Assembly (NCBI GenBank): GCA_910583765.1
Contig: CAJTYS010000023.1
Location: 1 to 64,000 of the forward strand
Direction of reading: 5' to 3'
Length of the DNA: 64,000 nt
From: an uncultured Eubacteriales bacterium
Lineage (GTDB): Bacteria; Bacillota; Clostridia; Peptostreptococcales; Anaerovoracaceae
Shown here: positions 26,901 through 35,218 of the stretch, piece after piece
Layout of the letters: the number at the start of each line of letters is the position of its first letter
Numbering within the stretch: position 1 is the stretch's first letter
Program-made: the position numbers and the translations under genes
Notes under the pieces: model-generated
Told to the model about the DNA's origin: nothing
Seen by the model: the letters and a program-made list of their open reading frames with translations, nothing else
Database searches by the model: none

Positions 26901-27080
26901 TCGAGATGGTGCCAGCAATTTTCCTATTTCTTCATTATTTTCATAGTCAACTGCCCGCAGCTCTTTTACTGTGTTCTGGCTCACTGTTTCGCCAACGCTG
27001 GCTGCTGAAACAGTCGTTGCCGGGATCCATAGCGCCGCCATGATCAAGGCCGCTATGATCGCGATTCTAATATTTTTCAT
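23973..27080 (-). CDS. Secreted zinc metalloprotease, M26/ZmpB-like, with fn3 and Ig-like C-terminus
   Basis: 1035 aa with a signal peptide (1-26). The zinc motif is H433-E-L-T-H437 in YAHELTHMLVSQVMLGGHGS, followed by a likely third ligand Glu in AEVYTRGMF. This stretch resembles the active-site region of streptococcal Zmp/IgA1 proteases (family M26), which cleave host glycoproteins or immunoglobulins. The substrate here is unknown. A Pro/Glu-rich linker (about 780-840) leads to a fibronectin III-like and a Big-2-like domain (about 845-1035) shared with the subtilase at 7497. No LPxTG or G5 domain is visible. The promoter region 27081-27150 shows nothing distinctive. Confidence 0.8.
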   Translation of the reverse strand: MKNIRIAIIAALIMAALWIPATTVSAASVGETVSQNTVKELRAVDYENNEEIGKLLAPSRYSGPEKLNKRTEIFKRTGRPFDSITEEEVIKELNQDNIKVMSFGEAFADVQTEIETIIQRVVDNTSNAESKGAAFFTNKILQNKEKLLLGLTYLERLYDFDMGGHNIKAVLLYEPGAYGVSTDVLDWLIKIGGAGGETLKISNNDKVFGYNKLFWSVTSSMTLNAFLEENRQKWIPNTPMNQWFSQESPAYMLEKPSAWDSKDAGIYKRLYDNAVSRAYILPLLTVSEDSVYVIANSATITYGIVDCYIHRDLKGTDPLRYKESREKFLLQLEQAAEQQKAFIDFWHRIAKPEKKNLLSSNRVVLDSLRIDPDTTIQWSDKFGENASLGVREFIAPLNLYGTYMFADGVAEGDRIRYYVSKALTERGFATYAHELTHMLVSQVMLGGHGSRDGMLAEVYTRGMFEPYELNDPPAFNLNLIYDRLAASDRYHNGRPQRFQDETDLQSYMRGILDVVYTLDYAEADVMLTKTSEEKKKWFHKLEQIEDPNNRHNQGADGSKHNLDSVRELTLDEAEKLNSIDDLIRDSIIASRYEVNGTQTTGTMARDGYYVVPLFSANYAGVQNDYGVSGDAMIRRQAFELLAEYGYYGGMVPYISNQYKEAAQSEQTILSDGYVLKKIFGSAYETMADFKKAMFQRRIENVDELKPVTIMWKNQSLTIDDFETLRMLMKEAVENDLINVTPVSGGSNNIRAQATEVERLKQEIFKAYLIQTEDFSKSIYATDPAPIEPPESEVTPGEAPGNTEPEEPKQPDTAQPEQPDTETGTPGAGSIHLDAGISKPNVGTDKPSTETSKKDKDPQLLLCKVSASKTSHTLRWSSVKSADGYEIYGAKSNGKYKRLQTVSKKSVKWTHKKLKKGTQYKYYVKAYKKLEEKSVTLAKSLTVYSTTKGGKYGNPAKIQVTKTRISVKSGKKARIPVKVTGKKIRKADKKVRYVSSNPSVAKVSKEGVIAGKKRGSCTVYCVAQNGLYQKVKVTVK

Positions 27081-27256
27081 CCATCGTCCTCATCGTTTTA
27101 CTATGCAGGAAATATTGTTTGTGATATCTCCCAAATATCAATTTTTAGATTCTGAATATGCTCTTTGTTTTTTCTATGCTTATTTTAAAATTTTTGTGCA
27201 GCCGTGTCAAACGATGTTTTTTGGAAAAAGATAAAAGGCAGAGTGTATTTGACACT

Positions 27257-28301
27257 TTATAATTGAATTGCCAAAGGCCTTGATTTTTGATAAAATTACC
27301 TTGTAAAAAGGACGTATTGATCGGGGTTGGGAAAGGAGGTTCAGATGGAAAAATTGAAACCAGACGTTGTGCTGAAAGATTTCTGGAGGGACAACGAACG
27401 ATTCGCCAGTTTGTTCAACGCCGTGGTGTTTCAGGGAACAGAAGTGATCCATCCGGAAAATCTACAGGAAGTGGACACGGAAGTGTCGAACGTCATTGAA
27501 CTCAAGGGATATAAAGAGACTCTGGAAAAATCGCGCGATGTGGTGAAGAAAACCGCGTATGGCGTGGATTTCGTGATCCTGGGAATCGAATCACAGATGA
27601 AAACGCATTACGCCATGCCTTTGAGAGTCATGCTGTATGACGCGCTTGGATACTGGAAAGAATATCAGGAGATTTCAAGAAGCAACAGAAAAACAGGTGA
27701 CAAGATGACGGTGGAGGAGTTCTTGTCCGCTCTGCGGAAAGACGACCGGCTGCATCCCATTATCAGCATCGTCATATATTATGGTGAAAATCCATGGGAT
27801 GGACCGTTGTCGCTGAAGGACATGATCGTGGACATGCCGGATAAGATCGCAGACGTTTTTTCGGATTACAAGATGAACTTGATGCAGGTCAGGGAAAGCA
27901 GCAAGTATCATTTCAGCAATGAGGACGTGCGAACGGTGTTTGAGATTTCAGAGTATATCTTTGAAGAGAAGTTTGACGAAATTCAGAAAAAGTATGAAAA
28001 TCGCAATATCAAGGCGGAACTGGCCATCGTGATCGGAACCATCACGGAGTCGGCGCATATCATAAACCAGGCCGCGGAACAGGAAGGAGGATTCATCAAT
28101 ATGTGTTCAGCGTTAGAGAGGTTAGAAAAGCGGGGAATTGAGCAGGGAATCGAACGAGGAATCAAACAAGGAGTCACTCAAAGAAATGAGGAAATCGTTC
28201 TGCGGATGCTGCGAAAAGGCATGGATCAAGCCCTGATCAAGGAGATCACTGGCGTAGACGAAGCAACGATCGAAGAACTTCGAAGGGAGACTTTGATGTA
28301 G
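27257..28301 (+). repeat. Duplicated segment, copy 1 (Rpn gene with promoter region)
   Basis: The segment from AATTGAATTGCCAAAGG through the end of the Rpn gene is repeated at 31150-32220. The about 85 bases before the ATG are nearly the same in both, including TTGATAAAAT/TTGATAAAAT-like and GGACGTATTGATCGGGGTTGG stretches. The two direct copies flank the histidine kinase gene on the opposite strand. Confidence 0.85.
27345..28301 (+). CDS. Rpn-family recombination-promoting nuclease (copy 1)
   Basis: 318 aa. ATG 27345 follows AAAGGAGG; the upstream TTG at 27327 overlaps the ribosome-binding site. The PD-(D/E)XK core of the Rpn/Transposase_31 family (PF04754-like) is visible as ELKGYKETLEK ... 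YGVDFVILGIESQM, followed by the conserved MPLRVMLYDALGY. Rpn proteins are DNA endonucleases that promote RecA-independent gene transfer; their biology is little understood. The C-terminus holds GIEQGIERGIKQG-type repeats and a helix-turn-helix-like end (GMDQALIKEITGVDEATIEEL). The paralogue at 31240 has more repeat units. Confidence 0.85.
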   Translation: MEKLKPDVVLKDFWRDNERFASLFNAVVFQGTEVIHPENLQEVDTEVSNVIELKGYKETLEKSRDVVKKTAYGVDFVILGIESQMKTHYAMPLRVMLYDALGYWKEYQEISRSNRKTGDKMTVEEFLSALRKDDRLHPIISIVIYYGENPWDGPLSLKDMIVDMPDKIADVFSDYKMNLMQVRESSKYHFSNEDVRTVFEISEYIFEEKFDEIQKKYENRNIKAELAIVIGTITESAHIINQAAEQEGGFINMCSALERLEKRGIEQGIERGIKQGVTQRNEEIVLRMLRKGMDQALIKEITGVDEATIEELRRETLM

Positions 28302-28333
28302 AAAGCAGGCTCAGTAACATGTACAAGTTTGAA

Positions 28334-28373
28334 TTTTTATCGGCAGTTTTTAAAGCTGCCGATAAAATTTTTG
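28334..28373. terminator. Bidirectional terminator
   Basis: TTTATCGGCAG (28336-28346) pairs with CTGCCGATAAA (28356-28366), with T-rich flanks on both sides. It lies between the convergent Rpn and histidine kinase genes. Confidence 0.85.
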
Positions 28374-28397
28374 CTTGCGAAAGAAGCGCTCCCGTGG

Positions 28398-30986
28398 CTA
28401 CTGCTGATACCTCAGCTGACACATGGTTTTGAACATTTTGTTGGTATCCACCGGTTTGGCCAGATGTTCATTGATTCCCGCGTCCTTGGCCATTGCCACA
28501 TCCTCATCAAAGGCGTTAGCCGACAGTGCTATGATCGGCACGATTGCTGCGTCTGGCCGATCCAGACCTCGGATCACGCGGGTTGCTTCGTACCCGCTCA
28601 TGACTGGCATCATCAGATCCATGAGCACACAGTCAAAGGTTCCTGGATCGGAGGCCGCAAATGCGTCCACGGCAGCCTTTCCATCCTGTGCGGTCACAAC
28701 CTTAGCACCTGCCTCCTCAAGCATGAACTGCACGATTTCGCGGTTGATTTCATTATCCTCTGCTAAAAGGACGCGCATACCAGCGATATTGTGCTGTGCG
28801 GCCTGCTTCTCATCCACAGGCTGCGCGTTCCACGCTTCGTCGATTTGAATAGGCAGGGTGATCCGAAACACGCTCCCTTTGCCGATCTGACTGTCCACAT
28901 CAATGGTTCCCTTCATCTGGTCCACCAGCTTCTTTACGATGGACATGCCAAGCCCAACGCCAGTATAATGGGTTCTCGCGCCTTGATGTTCTTGGGTAAA
29001 AGGTTCAAAAATATGGTTTTTGAAATCCTCTCCGATGCCAATCCCAGTGTCTTCAATCACGAACTGATAGTTTGCCATCCCGTCCTGGCAGGAAATTTCC
29101 TTCACCTGAACAAACACAGAACCGTGAGAACGATTATATTTGAGGGCATTATCAATGATATTCATTAGGATCTGCGTCAGGTGCGGCGGATTTCCAATCA
29201 GCCTGCTATGCTGCAAGTTGACCTCTTTCACCGTCAACCGGATACCCATCTCTTCTGCCTGGACAGACAAGACCGTGACACAGTTTTCCAATAGATCATG
29301 AAGGTCAAATGGCTCTTCTACCACTACTGGCCTTCCGCTCTCCAGTTTGCTGACTTGAAGAACGTCGTTGACCAGTGATAGCAAATGCTCCGTTGACACG
29401 CGAATCTTCTCCCAACATTCTTTTTGCCGATTCAAATCCTCCGGACTTTTTTCTATGATGGCCAGCATCCCCAGGATCCCGTTGATCGGCGTGCGAAGAT
29501 CGTGGGACATATGGGAAAGAAATTCGCTCTTTGCCGAATTTGCTCGTCTCACCTTTTCCAGCAGTTCCATGATGGCCTGCTCCTGTTTTTTTCGCGTCAC
29601 CATGGTATCTGTGATGTCCTGATGATATCCGTTCAGGCAGGCGCCTGGTTTTTTGAATGTTTTGTCCGGCAGACCTCCGCAGCGGACATAAATTTTTCCC
29701 AGCTCTGGATGATTCCAAGGGTAAATCACCTCGGAACGCTGGCTTTCTAACATTTCCCGCACTGATTCCTGCACCATCTCCACATAGTCCGGCTCAATGT
29801 TTTCAAACCAGTGTTGGTAACAGGCCTCAGGTCCAATTTCATCCGGCACTCCCAAGAGGATCCGCATGGTTCGATCCGCGTACATCCTCGGCTCACACCC
29901 GTCCTCAAACTCGATGGTCCAGATGCCAGTTCTGGCTCCCTCCAGAATGTCCTCCAGGCCCTGTCTTGCCTCCAGCTTGTTCTTTTCCTCCTGTTCCACC
30001 ACGGCATTGACGTCTCGCTGGGCAAAAATAGCGCAGTTTTCTTCCTCTGCCTTTCCTGTGGCAGAAAAATGAATCTCCAGATGTTTCAGACCATAGGAAT
30101 TGTCTTTCACCTGGTACCGGATAGAAAATTTCTTTTTTTCCCTGAGTTGAGCAAGCACGTAGCCCTTTCCCGTCATGGCACGTAGCCGCTCCTGATCCCG
30201 AGGGATCACATATTGGGAAATATACCGCTCCATAGCCTTCTGATAGCCATTTTCAAAATTGGCGCCCAAGTCCATCCTCATTCGTTCATTGTCTCGGTAT
30301 ATCTCGCACTCGTCTGTGTCAAAGTTCACCTGATAGATGCCCAAATAATCCACGCTGAGGGCATGGAGAACATTATAACTCCGCTTTTGAAGCTTACGAA
30401 ACAGATTACGCCGTTTCAAGGAGGATACGATAAAGTATGCCGCGGTCTGAAGCATGTTGGATGCGTATTCTATGGATTTTACAGGCGGATTGTCCACACC
30501 GTAAAAGCCAATGAGCTTTTTACCATCATAAAGGGGGACCACTACAAGGGATTGGACGCTTTGCTGTTTCAGGATTTCATATTGAATAGGGGAAGTCTCA
30601 CGGATCTCTTCCAGTCTTTTAATGACAATATGCTTGCCAATGCTAAAATTTTGATACCAGCTGGCGCACACCTTGGAGGGAACATTTTGAAGATTTTCCT
30701 TTTCCGGTTCCACCCCATCGGCCACCCACTCATAGGTGTTATCATCGCCGCCGGACTCGTTCCGCTCAAATATATAGGTGCGTTCCCCGTTCAGCGCTTT
30801 TCCCAGGTGCTCCAACAACACCTCCAGTGACTGGTCAGGAGTCTCCTCCAGCAGGGCGACGCGAAGACCCTCATTGATGACAACTTCCAGATTTTGCACG
30901 CTCTGCGTGCTGCTGTGCTGTTCACGGCCTTCGATGACCGGCAAACTTTCGCTGGACTGTTCAGATCGTTCCCTTGCATAACCCAT
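28398..30986 (-). CDS. Hybrid histidine kinase (GAF, PAS-like, HisKA, HATPase, receiver)
   Basis: 862 aa from ATG 30986, chosen because ACGGAGG lies 9-10 bases upstream (frame open to 31031). No membrane helix. A GAF domain (about 50-210) is followed by a PAS-like region (about 330-470). HisKA carries the phospho-histidine in FLSHMSHDLRTPINGIL. The HATPase shows NIIDNALKYN and DTGIGIG. The C-terminal receiver domain has LLAEDNEINR and the phospho-acceptor in VLMDLMMPVMSG. It is a soluble hybrid kinase; its output is unknown because the receiver has no effector domain. It is enclosed by the two Rpn copies. Confidence 0.9.
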   Translation of the reverse strand: MGYARERSEQSSESLPVIEGREQHSSTQSVQNLEVVINEGLRVALLEETPDQSLEVLLEHLGKALNGERTYIFERNESGGDDNTYEWVADGVEPEKENLQNVPSKVCASWYQNFSIGKHIVIKRLEEIRETSPIQYEILKQQSVQSLVVVPLYDGKKLIGFYGVDNPPVKSIEYASNMLQTAAYFIVSSLKRRNLFRKLQKRSYNVLHALSVDYLGIYQVNFDTDECEIYRDNERMRMDLGANFENGYQKAMERYISQYVIPRDQERLRAMTGKGYVLAQLREKKKFSIRYQVKDNSYGLKHLEIHFSATGKAEEENCAIFAQRDVNAVVEQEEKNKLEARQGLEDILEGARTGIWTIEFEDGCEPRMYADRTMRILLGVPDEIGPEACYQHWFENIEPDYVEMVQESVREMLESQRSEVIYPWNHPELGKIYVRCGGLPDKTFKKPGACLNGYHQDITDTMVTRKKQEQAIMELLEKVRRANSAKSEFLSHMSHDLRTPINGILGMLAIIEKSPEDLNRQKECWEKIRVSTEHLLSLVNDVLQVSKLESGRPVVVEEPFDLHDLLENCVTVLSVQAEEMGIRLTVKEVNLQHSRLIGNPPHLTQILMNIIDNALKYNRSHGSVFVQVKEISCQDGMANYQFVIEDTGIGIGEDFKNHIFEPFTQEHQGARTHYTGVGLGMSIVKKLVDQMKGTIDVDSQIGKGSVFRITLPIQIDEAWNAQPVDEKQAAQHNIAGMRVLLAEDNEINREIVQFMLEEAGAKVVTAQDGKAAVDAFAASDPGTFDCVLMDLMMPVMSGYEATRVIRGLDRPDAAIVPIIALSANAFDEDVAMAKDAGINEHLAKPVDTNKMFKTMCQLRYQQ

Positions 30987-31149
30987 AAGCCTACCTCCGT
31001 ATGTTCTGTTGGGGTAAATATTAGCGTTCATCTCAGATTTTTTCGTGAAAATTTATCTCTCCATGGTATGTATTTCCGAAAAAGCAACTGCCCTTGTGTC
31101 ATAATACCATGTGCCTTTGATCACGTCAATATCGGGGTCAAAAAGGGCA

Positions 31150-32220
31150 TTTTGCAATTGAATTGCCAAAGGGCTTGATCTTTGATAAAATAACCTTGTA
31201 AAAAGGACGTATTGATCGGGGTTGGGAAAGGAGGCTCAGATGGAGAAATTGAAACCGGACGTGGTGCTGAAAGATTTCTGGAGAGACAACGAACGATTCG
31301 CCAGCTTGTTCAACGCCGTGGTGTTCCAGGGAAAAGAGGTGATCCACCCGGAAAGTCTGCGGGAAGTGGACACGGAGGTGTCGAATGTCATTGAACTCAA
31401 AGAATACAGGGAAACCCTGGAAAAGTCTCGCGACGTGGTGAAGAAGACCGCGTATGGCGTGGACTTCGTGATCCTGGGAATCGAATCGCAAATGAAGACG
31501 CATTACGCCATGCCTTTGCGAGTCATGCTGTATGACGCGCTTGGATACTGGAAAGAATATCAGGAGATTTCAAGAAGCAACCGAAAGGCGGGCGACAAGA
31601 TGACGGTGGAGGAATTCTTGTCCGCCCTGAGGAAAGACGACCGGCTGCATCCTATCATCAGCGTCGTCGTATATTACGGCGAAGACCCATGGGACGGCCC
31701 GCTGTCGCTGAAAGACATGATCGTGGACATGCCGGATGAGATCGCGGACGTTTTTTCGGATTACAGGATGAACTTAACGCAGGTCAGGGAAAGCAGCAAG
31801 TATGATTTCAGCAATGAAGACGTGCGAACGGTGTTTGAGATTTCGGAGTGCATCTTCGCGGAGAAGTTCGATGAAATTCAGAAAAAGTATGGAAATCGTG
31901 ACATCAAGGCGGAACTGGCCATCGTGATCGGGACCATCACGGAATCAACGCATATCATAAACCAGGCTGCGGAACAGAAAGGAGGATTCATCAATATGTG
32001 TTCAGCGTTAGAGAAGTTAGAAAAACGAGGAATCGAGCAGGGAATTCAGCGAGGGATCGAACGAGGAATCGAGCAGGGAATCGAACAAGGGATCAAGCAA
32101 GAAAGAAAGGAAATCATTGTGCAGATGCTGCGAAAGGGCATGGATCAAGGCTTGATCAAGGAAATCACTGGCGTAGATGAAGCAACGATCGAAGAGCTTC
32201 GAAAGGAGACACTGATGTAA
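31150..32220 (+). repeat. Duplicated segment, copy 2 (Rpn gene with promoter region)
   Basis: Second copy of the segment at 27257-28301. The upstream part and most of the gene are nearly the same, with scattered, largely silent changes. The main length difference is in the C-terminal GIEQG-type repeat. The two copies are about 3.9 kb apart, in the same orientation. Confidence 0.85.
31240..32220 (+). CDS. Rpn-family recombination-promoting nuclease (copy 2)
   Basis: 326 aa, same start context as copy 1 (AAAGGAGGCTCAG-ATG). The nuclease core is conserved (DFVILGIESQM, MPLRVMLYDALGYW). The C-terminal repeat is longer than in copy 1: GIEQGIQRGIERGIEQGIEQ then GIKQE, about six units of four residues, against about three. 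Slippage in the GGAATCGAGCAG-type DNA repeat explains this. The ends of both proteins (GVDEATIEELRKETLM) are nearly the same. Both copies look intact and expressed. Confidence 0.85.
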   Translation: MEKLKPDVVLKDFWRDNERFASLFNAVVFQGKEVIHPESLREVDTEVSNVIELKEYRETLEKSRDVVKKTAYGVDFVILGIESQMKTHYAMPLRVMLYDALGYWKEYQEISRSNRKAGDKMTVEEFLSALRKDDRLHPIISVVVYYGEDPWDGPLSLKDMIVDMPDEIADVFSDYRMNLTQVRESSKYDFSNEDVRTVFEISECIFAEKFDEIQKKYGNRDIKAELAIVIGTITESTHIINQAAEQKGGFINMCSALEKLEKRGIEQGIQRGIERGIEQGIEQGIKQERKEIIVQMLRKGMDQGLIKEITGVDEATIEELRKETLM

Positions 32221-32260
32221 AATGGATTGTGCCTATCTTTGGCGCGAGCTGCTGGTACAT

Positions 32261-32300
32261 AAAAGGGGAGCGAAAATTATTGGATTTTGCCCCCTTTTTT
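32261..32300 (+). terminator. Rho-independent terminator
   Basis: AAAAGGGGAGCGAAAAT pairs with ATTTTGCCCCCTTTTTT, ending in a T run, 41 bases after the Rpn copy 2 stop. Confidence 0.85.
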
Positions 32301-32405
32301 CATACAAAAAATTTACCGCCTGTTATCAAAGTTTTATCATAGATCAATTGCCCCAGCAGGCATTGGGGAATGATCAAGCAGAGAGGATAAACGGAGGGGC
32401 GAGTA

Positions 32406-34130
32406 TCACTCCCCGCCCTTAATCCACGTCCCTTCAAACATCACGGCCACTGGGTCGATCTCATGAATCCGTTCAGTTGGTATGGCAAAAATATCTTGAT
32501 CCAAAACCACCAAATTCGCCATCTTCCCCGCCTCGATAGAGCCCGTGCGCTCCTGCAGGCGCATGCGATAAGCGTTGTGATCAGTATAGCCTTGCAGCAG
32601 CTGTCCCAAACTCAGCTTCGCGTCGATCGGCGGGCGGACACTGCCCGGATATCGCTTTGGATCCAATGGATATTTGATGTCAATGCGGGTCATGGAAGTT
32701 TGGATGCCAAAATACGGGTTGGCCCGGTAAGCTTCCGAATAGCTAAACACATCGCTGGAGATACCTACTTTTCCACCATCAGCGAGGATTTTCGTGAAAT
32801 CGTACATGGTGTTCCAACGTTCTTTACCCAGATATTCAATGGCCGCCTCGCCAAAATAGCCGCCGGCCCAGTGAGCGGTCCAGTCAATGAAGATGCCCAG
32901 CTTTGCCACTCGAGCCATGTCCTCGGGGTGAATCAATTCACAGTGAGCCAGGGTCACATAAATGTCCCAATCCTGACCCTTTTGGCGGCAAATCTTTTGC
33001 GCTCGCTCCACTGCGTTGCAGCAGACCCGGAACCCTCGGTCGCAGACCACATGAAGATGCGCGTCGATTTTTTCTCTGTTGAGGCGAAGGAACACTTCTG
33101 TCAGCTGATCTTCCTCGATATTGATGGCGCCGTAGTTTTTGCCGGCAGGGTCGTTTTTCAGTGGTTCCAGGCTGGCGCTGTTGCCCATTTCATTGGTGCC
33201 GTCCACAAAGATTTTTACAGTATTGATATGGACATGTTCTGTGGTGTAGTTCTGCTGCCAGGCTCGCAAGTCCCGGATGGAGCGCTCCAGGTCCTGGAAG
33301 TTTTGCATCAAACTAGCGCCTTCGTAATACATGTTCAGTTCCCCTTTTTCATCTAAGTCGTGGAAAAGCTTCATGGCCGCTTTCCCTTCTGTGAAGCCAT
33401 CCATCAGACCAATCACGCCCTTGTCTTTCAGAGAATCGAGGAAGGGTTTGACCGAGGCTTCTTCTGTTCCCGTTGGCGGCTGCCAGCCCAGAGCTTCATA
33501 AATACCGTAGTCAGAGTCCGGGCCCGCCTCTAAAGCCCAGCCAGTGGGTTCTCCCTTTTCATCTCGAATAAAGGTTGCTTCTCCCGCAGGGCTTCCTACG
33601 CTGCCACTGCCGTCCCGGATGCCCAGCATGTCGATGGCCATGGAATTGTACCAGCAGGCATGGTCCGTGAAATCCTGAATGCGGGCTGGTCTGTCGGAGA
33701 TCACAGTGTCCAGCAGTTCCTTCTTTGGACCTTCGCTGCCAAAGAGCTCCGCTGCGTAGCCTTCTGCGTAAAAGTAGGGCATTTCTTCTTTAGGATGGGC
33801 TTGGGCCACCTTCTTAATGTTTTCCAGCAGCTCTTCTTTGCTGTCAGCCGCGGGCGTGGCTGCGTACCATATGGTCTTGGCAATCGATATAGGATGGGTG
33901 TGGCCATCTAGAAGCCCAGGCAGCACTACCTGCCCCTGCAGATCCGCCACTGCTGTTTTCTGCTCCTGAAAGGCAAGACATTCCTCGCTGGTGCCCACGA
34001 AAAGGAATTTGCGGCCCTGGATTGCGGCGGCTTCTGCGAAAATAGGCGTTTCGCCTTTGTCGCTGCCAGACTCGCTTCCAAGATAAAATTTGCCATTTTT
34101 TAAAATGATATCCGCTGTTTGTTTTTTCAT
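32406..34130 (-). CDS. Amidohydrolase, YtcJ-like (copy 1)
   Basis: 574 aa. The metal site starts with HxH in VVLPGLLDGHTHP; further ligands lie in HLHVVCDRGFR, LAHCELIHPEDM and GISSDVFSYSE. The C-terminal GSIEAGKMANLVVLDQDIF is typical of amidohydrolase family 3 (YtcJ-like). The substrate is unknown; the neighbouring peptidases and transporters suggest amide or N-acyl amino acid breakdown. It is divergent from the AraC regulator at 34269, 138 bases away, which probably controls it. A paralogue lies at 41443. Confidence 0.85.
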   Translation of the reverse strand: MKKQTADIILKNGKFYLGSESGSDKGETPIFAEAAAIQGRKFLFVGTSEECLAFQEQKTAVADLQGQVVLPGLLDGHTHPISIAKTIWYAATPAADSKEELLENIKKVAQAHPKEEMPYFYAEGYAAELFGSEGPKKELLDTVISDRPARIQDFTDHACWYNSMAIDMLGIRDGSGSVGSPAGEATFIRDEKGEPTGWALEAGPDSDYGIYEALGWQPPTGTEEASVKPFLDSLKDKGVIGLMDGFTEGKAAMKLFHDLDEKGELNMYYEGASLMQNFQDLERSIRDLRAWQQNYTTEHVHINTVKIFVDGTNEMGNSASLEPLKNDPAGKNYGAINIEEDQLTEVFLRLNREKIDAHLHVVCDRGFRVCCNAVERAQKICRQKGQDWDIYVTLAHCELIHPEDMARVAKLGIFIDWTAHWAGGYFGEAAIEYLGKERWNTMYDFTKILADGGKVGISSDVFSYSEAYRANPYFGIQTSMTRIDIKYPLDPKRYPGSVRPPIDAKLSLGQLLQGYTDHNAYRMRLQERTGSIEAGKMANLVVLDQDIFAIPTERIHEIDPVAVMFEGTWIKGGE

Positions 34131-34268
34131 AATTTGTTCCTTTTATGATTGAATGCTGCCCTTGAGAATAGAATTTTTCCATCCACCGTTTGACAAGGGC
34201 TGAAAATTGTTATATGGTTCTACTGAATCTATTGACTGAACGTATCAATGTTTTGGGAGGTGACAAAG

Positions 34269-35216
34269 ATGCTCGTGAGGGAAAAAAACGTTGATTTCGC
34301 ACAGGATCCATTGTGCGTCCGGCTGCAGAAAATCACCCATCAAGAGGCCCATTACCATGACAATGCCATTGAACTGCTGTTTTGTCTCAAAGGCAGTGTT
34401 TCTCTGCGTTCCTCCCACAGGCATGTCACTTTGCGGGCAGGGGACGTGTTTTCCATGGATCCCGGCGATATCCACTGCGTGTATTCAGATACGGACAACC
34501 TAGTCCTTTTTGTTCATCTCAATATTGATCATGATTTTTGCCCACAGGACATGATATCCACTTGCTTTTTTGCCTGCGAAACACAGTACATCACGCCACT
34601 GCAGATAAAAGCCATGTATCGGGTCAAGGACCTGATGCTTTCCCTGGCATTGCAGGCTTTCGCGCCTGAATCGGTCTGTGCGGAAATGCCTGACTCCAGT
34701 TATGCCGCCCGGGAGCTGCTGGATACTCTGATTCAGCATTTTGACTGGCTCAGCTTTATCTGGGATCCCATCGGAGAAAACACGCTGCTCAAAGAACGCT
34801 TTCGCCGCACCATCCAGTACTGCCTGTCCCATTATGCGGAAAAGATCACCCTTTCCATGCTGGCTGAGCGGGAGCACATCAACAAAAACTATTTTTCCGT
34901 GTTTTTAAAGCATACCAGCTTTGACGGTTTCAACTCCATGCTCAACTTTATCCGCTGCGATGCGGCGGAACGGCTGCTGCTGACTACAGAGGAGAGCGTG
35001 GTCAAGATATCCAACATCTGCGGTTTTTCCGATCCCAAATATTTTTTCAAGCATTTCAAGGACTGGTGGGACATGACTCCTGCCAAGCTGAAGAGATGGT
35101 ACGGAGAGTATCAAAAGCAGCCGGCAGAGGTCATGACCCTTTCTGCGTCAGATAGCTATCGGGCCATTAAAGAATATTTATGCCAGTATCAAATCGAGCG
35201 CACGTTTTCCCTATAG
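34269..35216 (+). CDS. AraC-family transcription regulator (copy 1)
   Basis: 315 aa. ATG 34269 follows GGGAGG. An N-terminal cupin-like sensor domain (ITHQEAHYHDNAIELLFCLKG) and a C-terminal double helix-turn-helix (ITLSMLAEREHINKNYFSVF and VVKISNICGFSDPKYFFKHF) define the family. It is divergent from amidohydrolase copy 1 and converges on the MFS gene, with only 2 bases between the stops. It is similar throughout to the regulator at 40290. Likely an activator of the amidohydrolase, induced by its substrate. Confidence 0.85.
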   Translation: MLVREKNVDFAQDPLCVRLQKITHQEAHYHDNAIELLFCLKGSVSLRSSHRHVTLRAGDVFSMDPGDIHCVYSDTDNLVLFVHLNIDHDFCPQDMISTCFFACETQYITPLQIKAMYRVKDLMLSLALQAFAPESVCAEMPDSSYAARELLDTLIQHFDWLSFIWDPIGENTLLKERFRRTIQYCLSHYAEKITLSMLAEREHINKNYFSVFLKHTSFDGFNSMLNFIRCDAAERLLLTTEESVVKISNICGFSDPKYFFKHFKDWWDMTPAKLKRWYGEYQKQPAEVMTLSASDSYRAIKEYLCQYQIERTFSL

Positions 35217-35218
35217 AT

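Noticed and set aside
27257..32220. Insertion sequence or composite transposon
   Set aside because: No transposase of a known IS family, no terminal inverted repeats or target duplication seen; kept only as a duplication.
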